This document shows positions 54,169 through 61,300 of a stretch of DNA of 64,000 bases, one piece after another; within the stretch, counting starts at the first letter, position 1, and each line of letters opens with the position of its first letter. The translations under genes and the position numbers were made by a program. Below the pieces are notes generated by a model. That model made no database searches and was not told the DNA's origin. It worked only from the letters and a program-made list of their open reading frames with translations. This DNA is from an uncultured Geobacter sp. (lineage in GTDB: Bacteria; Desulfobacterota; Desulfuromonadia; Geobacterales; Geobacteraceae), in assembly GCA_903915655.1 (NCBI GenBank), contig CAIWTU010000158.1, positions 1 through 64,000 of the forward strand. Direction: 5' to 3'.

Positions 54169-54568
54169 AGGAACATACCCCCACATATTTTACTTCTTCA
54201 CTATATCTCTTTCCTTGTCACGTTACAAATAAATTGGTTTTTGGCTGAATAGGGAGGAATACGGGGGTCAGCAGAATACGGCGTCAGGGTTGAATTTTGT
54301 CCAAATAGAAGCCGGAGAAATTCGGTTGCCTGTAATATATGCAAAAAGTACGATTGATACTATCCCCGGTTATATCCTCAAGGCACTGAAAGAGGAGATG
54401 GAACATGCCACTCGATGAAAAAGAACTGCTCGCCGCCTGATACAACTAATATCGCCCCAGACATATGCATGCGTGGTTTCCGAGCCATATTTAGAGGATA
54501 AGATCACTTATCTAATCATCAAGTCCTGACCCCATAGCCCGACCTCATAGCCATACAAACACCCCTTT
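54169..54568. other. Intergenic region with repeat copy, no gene seen
   Basis: 400 bases. The left half should carry the promoter of the minus-strand lipoprotein. At 54515-54553 ATCAAGTCCTGACCCCATAGCCCGACCTCATAGCC matches the tandem left end of the RAYT element in reverse. Short frames (around 54340-54440) look protein-like in pieces but have no start or length. Confidence 0.5.
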
Positions 54569-55930
54569 TTAATAAGCATTCACACAATCAATCAGATCCT
54601 GCTGCACCATTTTTCCGATGCCGCACCAGTAGACCGGCCAGTTGGTGCTCGTGATCGGATTTGAGGCGTTGTGTCCGGAATAATAGCTGTTTTGATACAT
54701 GGTTTGCTTTGTCGTATTCGTGGCGAGGGCAGGAAAAAGATTTTGCAATGCGGCATCCAAATAACCTTGGGTCGAATAGGAGGTCGAAAAGATATAAGAG
54801 TTGTGAAACTCTGTCGGGTTGGTCGAGAGGTCGTAATACCAGGATGCATAATTGGTGGGTTCAAAGGAGGCGTTCTTATAGGTGATGATCTTAAAGGCCG
54901 GATTGTTGCCGCTGCGCGGACTGATGGAAGGGGTAATTTCAAGGGGATCAGATGATACGATCCGGTATTCGTCCATGTGGGTATGTCCGGCAAGTTCCAG
55001 TTTGATAATGTCCGAATAGTTCGCAAGGATTTGCAGCAAGCTCGCCTGATAGTTCGACTGCATGTGCATCGTGGCGGTAGTCAGTTGACCGCGTTCATCC
55101 ACCTGCCCCCCCGTGGCGTGGATGTCCGCGCCAGGTGGGACGTGCAAAAGGAGCCACACTTTTTTCCCGGAGGTTCTGGCAGAGGCAAGGGTTGACTCGA
55201 GCCAGGAGAGTTCCGTACTGATGGCGGCTTCAATACCGCTTTCGGCCCGAGTGGACATAAAGACGGTATTAAGTCCGATCACCACCATGCCGGTTCCGAG
55301 CGGCTCGGCGGCGTAGTATCCCCCTGCTTGGAAGCTTGCAAGGAATGCCTGATGGTCGGCCATACCATTCAGAGAATCCGTGTAAAAAAGCTCCGCCGTG
55401 TCGGATAAAAACTGGCTATTGGGTGCAATTTTATAATCCCCTTCGTAGGAATCGTTATTCCCCAAAACGAACATGACGGGAACGCCGCCGGCATAGGCCC
55501 TCACCTGCCCCACAAAAAATTTCATCGTCTTTAAGGTGAAGGCCTTCATGGCGGTCTGGTCCTCGCTCCCGTACTGCTCATAAAACGTCTCAGCAAAATG
55601 ATGGGAGATAAAATCGCCGGTATTAATTACGAGCCGGCTCGTTCTCAAATTCTGCCGCATGCTTTGCAGTGCGAGTTTAAAAATCGGATAGTTGGTATCA
55701 CTTCCCCACGTCGCCGGGTCTCGGAGGGGCGAGGTCTCAAAGATACCCTCCCACTCACTTGCATCCGCCGCGAGGAGCCGAGGGAAAAGGGAGGTGTCGT
55801 AATAGGGATTGAAATGGACATCCGAAATAACGACGACGCTGGAGATACTGTCCGTACCAGCGGAGCAGCCACAGGTCAGACAAAGCGTGATGAGTGCCAG
55901 AAAAATAATTCCACGGGATTTATTGAACAT
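54569..55930 (-). CDS. Acid-sphingomyelinase-like metallophosphoesterase lipoprotein
   Basis: 453 residues. Lipoprotein signal (FLALITLCLTCGCSAG). The two-metal phosphoesterase motifs are in order: VVVISDVHFNPYYD, LVINTGDFISHHF, MFVLGNNDSYEGDY, LLLHVPPGAD and LELAGHTHMDEYRI. The HFNPYYD and GNNDSYEGDY variants are those of the acid sphingomyelinase/Ppn1 branch. It would act in the periplasm or outside on phosphodiesters or polyphosphate. The family includes enzymes on sphingomyelin, nucleotides and polyphosphate; the real substrate is unknown. Confidence 0.85.
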   Translation of the reverse strand: MFNKSRGIIFLALITLCLTCGCSAGTDSISSVVVISDVHFNPYYDTSLFPRLLAADASEWEGIFETSPLRDPATWGSDTNYPIFKLALQSMRQNLRTSRLVINTGDFISHHFAETFYEQYGSEDQTAMKAFTLKTMKFFVGQVRAYAGGVPVMFVLGNNDSYEGDYKIAPNSQFLSDTAELFYTDSLNGMADHQAFLASFQAGGYYAAEPLGTGMVVIGLNTVFMSTRAESGIEAAISTELSWLESTLASARTSGKKVWLLLHVPPGADIHATGGQVDERGQLTTATMHMQSNYQASLLQILANYSDIIKLELAGHTHMDEYRIVSSDPLEITPSISPRSGNNPAFKIITYKNASFEPTNYASWYYDLSTNPTEFHNSYIFSTSYSTQGYLDAALQNLFPALATNTTKQTMYQNSYYSGHNASNPITSTNWPVYWCGIGKMVQQDLIDCVNAY

Positions 55931-56168
55931 AAAATCTCCTTTTGTCGGGCAGTAATTTCGGTCGGATTGGAATTTGCTTTTTCAGCTACGGCAGGTTACC
56001 ATTCCTGATTTGCGTTTGTCCAATGAAACTTCCGGCATCGCTTCCTGTAATCGGGCTCCTCCTAAAATATGCCTCCAGGGACGTAACGGCCATCCCAGCG
56101 GCCGCTGGTCCGCGCAAGGCAACGTCATCGTGTTCGACGGAAGCCTCAAGGCATGGGACGGGGGAGCG

Positions 56169-58286
56169 TCACTGCTTTCCTGCCTGACGGATGATCCAGG
56201 GGGGCACGTCCGCTTCCGACTGGATCCCCTTGTTGCTGATCGACACGTCCGGGATGGCCACCGGAACGTCCAGGTTCGACGTGCAGATGTCGAAGAACCG
56301 GATGGGCTCGAAAAAGTAATTGTCGATGTACGTGAGATGCCCACGCGGGACGCATCCGCCCATCTCGGCCCCGTAGCTGACCTTCCAGGAGGTGACGGCG
56401 CAAAGTGCGTCGAAGCTGTCCAGCACGGCGATGATCCAGCGGGTGAACTCGTTGTCCCCGTAGCGGCGCAGGATGATGTCGCTCCCGGGGCCTTCCCACG
56501 TCGATGGCGTCTTACACGACCCGAGATCGATGATGCCCACCGCGTTGTCGAGCGAGACGTTCCGGTCGAATGTGACGTATCGACTGCCGGCATCCGTGTA
56601 GAAGACGTTGCCGCCTGCTGACGGCCTCTTGTGATCCACCACGTTCAGCTGGAGCAGGAGGCCGTTCTCCGTGCCTGTCCCCTGCGAGCCGTTGATGTAG
56701 ACGGCGCCACCGTCCCACAGCTGCTCCAGGAAGTAGCTGATCCGGTTGCTGAGGAGGCGGTTGTCCCGGGCGACCGTCGGAGTCGTGAAGACGCCCCACT
56801 CGTTGTACTTGGCGTACGGCATGCCCGGGAAGCCACCCTCGTCAAGCAGACCCCATCCCCAGCCGATGGCGATCCCGCTCCACGGCGTGTGGCGAATGTT
56901 GTTGTTCTTGATCGTCGTCCCGGCTGCGAACATCACAAAGATCCCGGCGGTGTCGTAGTAGTCCCTTCCGGTGTACGAGATGTCGTTGTCGAGGATCTGG
57001 TTCCCTGAGGTGATCGAGTCGGCGTTGGCGCGGACGTTCACCTGGAGGTCGACGCCGCTCACCTGGATGGCCGCCGAGGAGATGTCCGTGAAGGTGTTGT
57101 TGATGACGAGGTTGTCCTGGCTGCCCGTCCCCAGCCAGATCCCCACGGCTCCAAGATGCGAGAAGACGTTGTTCTCGAAGGTGATACCGCGTGCATAGTT
57201 GAGCTGTACGTTCCCGGGCGTCGAGTAGACGATCTTCTGATGCCCGTTGAGATTGGGTAAATAGCCAGGTCCCTTCACGAAGTTGCCGCTCTGGTCGGAC
57301 ACGTAGCCGTCCCGGTTCGGGCCAAACCAGGTCGCATGGGAAAACTGTAACCCGCTGAAGCGGATGTTCCTCACCGGCGACCCGGGCCGTCCGACGAGGC
57401 TCATCAGGGACTCGAGGAGTGGAACGACGGCCCGGGAAGGTGTCGTTCCTCCGTAGGGCTTGTAGTGAAGGGTCTTAGACAGGGGATCCAGGAACCACAT
57501 CCCGGGCTGATCGAGGTACTCCGGCGCGTTCTCGATCCAGCTCAGGAGCTGGAAGTTCCACGGCGGCGGATAGCTGTTGGCGTTCCGCCAGCACTGCGGA
57601 TCCGGTGTCAGGGTCGTGGCCGGGGCTCCGGTGAGCGGGCACCGCATCATCTTCCACTGCGTGACGGTGACCACCTCGGCCCACTCGGGATGCTCGAGAC
57701 GAGGCGCCCAGCCCCCGAGCGGGACCTCGTAGCCCTTGTCGGTCCGCGCGTAGACGGGATTGGCCTCCTGGACGCTGACGGCCGGATCGTAGTTAGAGCG
57801 CGCCCGGATCGCCCGTACGTCATCGACGTAGAGCTGTCTTGCGATCTGTCCCGCAGGCCAACCGGGGACGGACGCCTTGCAACTGCCGGTGCTGCAGTCG
57901 AATCCTTCGACGACGATGCCACCCGAGATGACGACAGGCTGCGTGTTGCCCGGGGCCGCCCGGTAGACGACCTCATGCCGATCCGAGCCCGAGTCCCCGG
58001 GGTCAAACTGCAACGGGGACGCCAGCGAATAGGTGCCGCCCCGGATGTTGACATGAATCGTGCATTGACCCCTTGCCGGATCACTGCGGACGGCCTGCCT
58101 CGCCCGTTCGATCGTCTGGAAGGGCCTCGACTCTCTGCCATCGTTGCCGCCGTCGCTACCGGTAGGGGCAACCCAGTAGTCCTTGCTGCAATCGAGCGAA
58201 GCGCCGGGACCTTGTGAACATCCCACCGGGATGATCGCAAAAGAGAGGGCCAGCAATGCGCAGAATAGGTGAAGGGTCGGTTTCAT
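56169..58286 (-). CDS. Lipoprotein with right-handed parallel beta-helix
   Basis: 705 residues, GAGGAGG before the ATG. Lipoprotein signal ALSFAIIPVGCSQG. WVAPTGSDGGNDGRESRPFQTIERARQAVR is the DUF1565-type start common to secreted carbohydrate-active beta-helix proteins. From about 330 the coils read NIRFSGLQFSHATW, GITFENNVFSHLGAVGIWLG, NLVINNTFTDISSAAIQVS, GNQILDNDISYTGR, GTTIKNNNIRHTPWSGIAIG. The fold is shared by GH141-like hydrolases and polysaccharide lyases. GC content is much higher than in the neighbours. It could act on a polysaccharide at the surface. Confidence 0.78.
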   Translation of the reverse strand: MKPTLHLFCALLALSFAIIPVGCSQGPGASLDCSKDYWVAPTGSDGGNDGRESRPFQTIERARQAVRSDPARGQCTIHVNIRGGTYSLASPLQFDPGDSGSDRHEVVYRAAPGNTQPVVISGGIVVEGFDCSTGSCKASVPGWPAGQIARQLYVDDVRAIRARSNYDPAVSVQEANPVYARTDKGYEVPLGGWAPRLEHPEWAEVVTVTQWKMMRCPLTGAPATTLTPDPQCWRNANSYPPPWNFQLLSWIENAPEYLDQPGMWFLDPLSKTLHYKPYGGTTPSRAVVPLLESLMSLVGRPGSPVRNIRFSGLQFSHATWFGPNRDGYVSDQSGNFVKGPGYLPNLNGHQKIVYSTPGNVQLNYARGITFENNVFSHLGAVGIWLGTGSQDNLVINNTFTDISSAAIQVSGVDLQVNVRANADSITSGNQILDNDISYTGRDYYDTAGIFVMFAAGTTIKNNNIRHTPWSGIAIGWGWGLLDEGGFPGMPYAKYNEWGVFTTPTVARDNRLLSNRISYFLEQLWDGGAVYINGSQGTGTENGLLLQLNVVDHKRPSAGGNVFYTDAGSRYVTFDRNVSLDNAVGIIDLGSCKTPSTWEGPGSDIILRRYGDNEFTRWIIAVLDSFDALCAVTSWKVSYGAEMGGCVPRGHLTYIDNYFFEPIRFFDICTSNLDVPVAIPDVSISNKGIQSEADVPPWIIRQAGKQ

Positions 58287-58372
58287 GACTCAAACCTCCT
58301 CGAACAGGATCTCCAGCAATCAGAGTCAAAAGAGCTATTGTTATGCCTGTTACCTGGCAATGTTATTTTTAC

Positions 58373-61300
58373 TTAAAACTGCCACCGCAGGCCGATATTG
58401 ATATTCTGGACGGTGGAGCTCCCCCGGCCTACTTCAGCGTTGTAGTTAATTTGGGTCACCAGGTCTTTCGTTACCCCGACGGTAATATTGCCGCCTATTA
58501 AGGCATAATCCCGCTTGGCGGCGTCAGTCTGAAAACTGAAGGGGCTCCCCCCCTGGCTCAGGGTGGCGTTAAGGGAGCGGCTACCATTAGAAAATTCGTG
58601 TTGATAAAAGGCATAGAACTGGGGAATTACTTTCGCCGAACAAACCTTCAGGGGAAGAGTAATTTTACCGCCGATCCCGGTTTGGAGAGAATCTGCACTC
58701 TGCGAACCGACCTTCAAGTTGAGGACATCGGCGCCTTTTTCGTTAAATCCACCAACCCAGAGGGCGGAATAAGCCAGAGTGGCAGACGGAGTCAGGATGA
58801 TCCGACTAAGTTTTAAGTCATAACCAGTTTCACCATAGAGGTTGAATTGGTCTCCAGTCGTTGAACTAGAAGCCGTCCGGGCAATATCATCAAAATTTAT
58901 CCCTCTATTCAGGTCGTACATGTTGAGAGCGTAGCCTATAGAACCGTAGGCGTAGAGCGCCCCGGGGAAATAGGCGACATAGGCATTTAAGGGGACGGTA
59001 TTTGTGTCAACGCTCCCCCCGGAGCCGAAGAAACTGGAACTGGTGTTGCTGTAGCCCGTAGCCAAACCGAGTAATAAGTTATCCCTCAGTCGGAAATCGG
59101 CTCCGACAGTAAAGCCACCCAGGGTAAAATCATAACCAGTCTGGTTGGCCGTGGTATACTGTTTGCCGAAGCTGGCCCCACCATCCACAAAAAACCCCCA
59201 ACGGCTGTCAGAGAACTGCAACTCTTTGGAGCCGCTGAAGAGGTCGGAGACGCTGCCGCCGTTGTATGCCAGCATAATCATATCCAATTTAGAAGAGCTG
59301 AGACCAAAACGACCGCCATTCAGGCTGCTACCGCCAAATTCTCCCTGAAGAAAACGGAGGTTGGTGGTGCGGGTAGCCAGGTTGCGCATCTGGAAATTGG
59401 CGGCCAGAAACCCGATATCGGTTAAGGCTCCAGCCTTTTCCGGAGATAACTGGTTAAATGCATCTCGAACAGTGGCACTGTTCGGCAAGTAGTCAATGGC
59501 GTTTAAGACTCTGTCCATATCGCCGCTGGTAACGCCGGCAAACCCGTCCAGGAGTGAGCCCACCGCCTGTTGGTTACCGTTTAAATTCAAACCGGCATTG
59601 GTGTAGCTGCGGTTAACCCAAAGGTCAACACGGTCGGGGTTGTAACTCGTCTGCCAGGATAAGGTGGGAGTAAATTGCTGATTGGCAATGGCGCTGAAGG
59701 TACCGTTGATGCCGCCGGTGGCGGTTACGACTCCGGGGAAGAGCTGATTGCCACCGGGCTTAAAACCACCATACAATGTGGGAGCGATGGCTCCGGCCAG
59801 ATTAGCGGCACCGCCAGTTACGACAAGCTTATCGTAACTGGAAGCAGAGGCAACTTCGACGATATGAACGCCTGAGGCGCCCTGGGTAAAGCTTCCAGCT
59901 ACGGTCAAAACGCCGGGAGAATTGCCGGGATTAATCGTGCCCAAATTTGTAAGATTGCCAGTAATAATACCGGAGCCTGAAAGAGTACCGGTATTTATCA
60001 GGTCCGAACTAAAATTTCCGTTATGCACAAGATGTTGGTAACTCAAGGTGCCGCCACTGTTATTAAAGGAGCTTCCGGCGCCAATTTTGAGGGTCTCCAC
60101 CGTCAAACTTCCACCGCTGAGGTTGTAATTGCCTGTGCCCCCCCCCTGCGACTCCAAAGTCAATTGGCCATTTACCCTATTGATGCCGCCGGTCTGATTA
60201 AAGAGACCGGTATTGATGGTGAGGGTATTGCACTGCAACTGTCCGGACTGATTAAAAGTGGCGTAGGTCCCGCTTACCGGCTCACCTGCTGATGATATCA
60301 AACCGGAATTAACTACGATATTATTGCTGCCGCCGCTCAGGCGGATCGGAGCAGTGCCATCGGAGGCGCCCCTCAAAATTCCGCTGCTTTCATTGGTTAT
60401 AGATATCTGACCGGCACCGACTGTATCGCCTGTGACGGTGCTGACTGCATAAATAGCGCTTGAGCCGGCTCCCGAGACCTGAACAGTCCCGCTATTGTCG
60501 ACAGTAACAGTCTCTCCCGTGACTGGACCGCCTGGAGAGCCTGCGCTGCTCTGAGCAAAAATGCCGTGAGCGTAGGCTCCGGTCGTGGAGACGTCACCAC
60601 TATTTGTGACGGTGATATTGCCACCGCGCCCCGTCCCGCCGGCGCTGCCGGCATTACCGCTGGCCAGATTCAGGCCACCGCCTCCGCCGATGCTTTGAGC
60701 GACGATGGCGATGGCGCCGATACCGCCGGTAGAGATGGAGGCGGAGTTGCTAAGCAAGACATTACCGCCGATACCGCTACTGGTACCGTCACCCGACGGC
60801 ATCGTCAGGTTTATCCCATTAATGTCAACTCTTCCAGAATATCCGGCCAGCCCCCCCCCACCGCCGATACTTTGCGCTATAATGCCATACCCCCCGGTAG
60901 CGCTTGTACTGATCGAGCCTGTATTGGTGATATTTATCTGGCCACCGTCACCTCTAGTGTAGTCAGTTCCCCCAAGGCTGACATTGCTCGCCGAGTCCAA
61001 GGCCAGGAGACCCGTGTCGGCGCTTCCCAAACCGCCCCCCCCGCCGATGCTTTGGGCCAGGATGCCGTAAGCGCCAACAGCGCTAACCGATATATTCGAC
61101 GAGTTTTGGAGAGTGATCTGACCACCGTCGCCAGTAGTGTTGTTCCCCCCCAGAGTAAGGGTGGCGCTGTTCGTCTGCACGGAACCGGCGGCACTGATCC
61201 AGCCGATGCCACCACCCCCCCCGATGCTTTGGGCGACGATACCGGAAGATCGCTCGCCGGAGGTTACGATCTGGTTACCAGTTGCCACTACGGTTACATC

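Noticed and set aside
57465-58217. 250-codon plus-strand frame in the beta-helix gene
   Set aside because: High-GC antisense frame without a start site or domain; the minus-strand gene has a lipoprotein signal and beta-helix coils.
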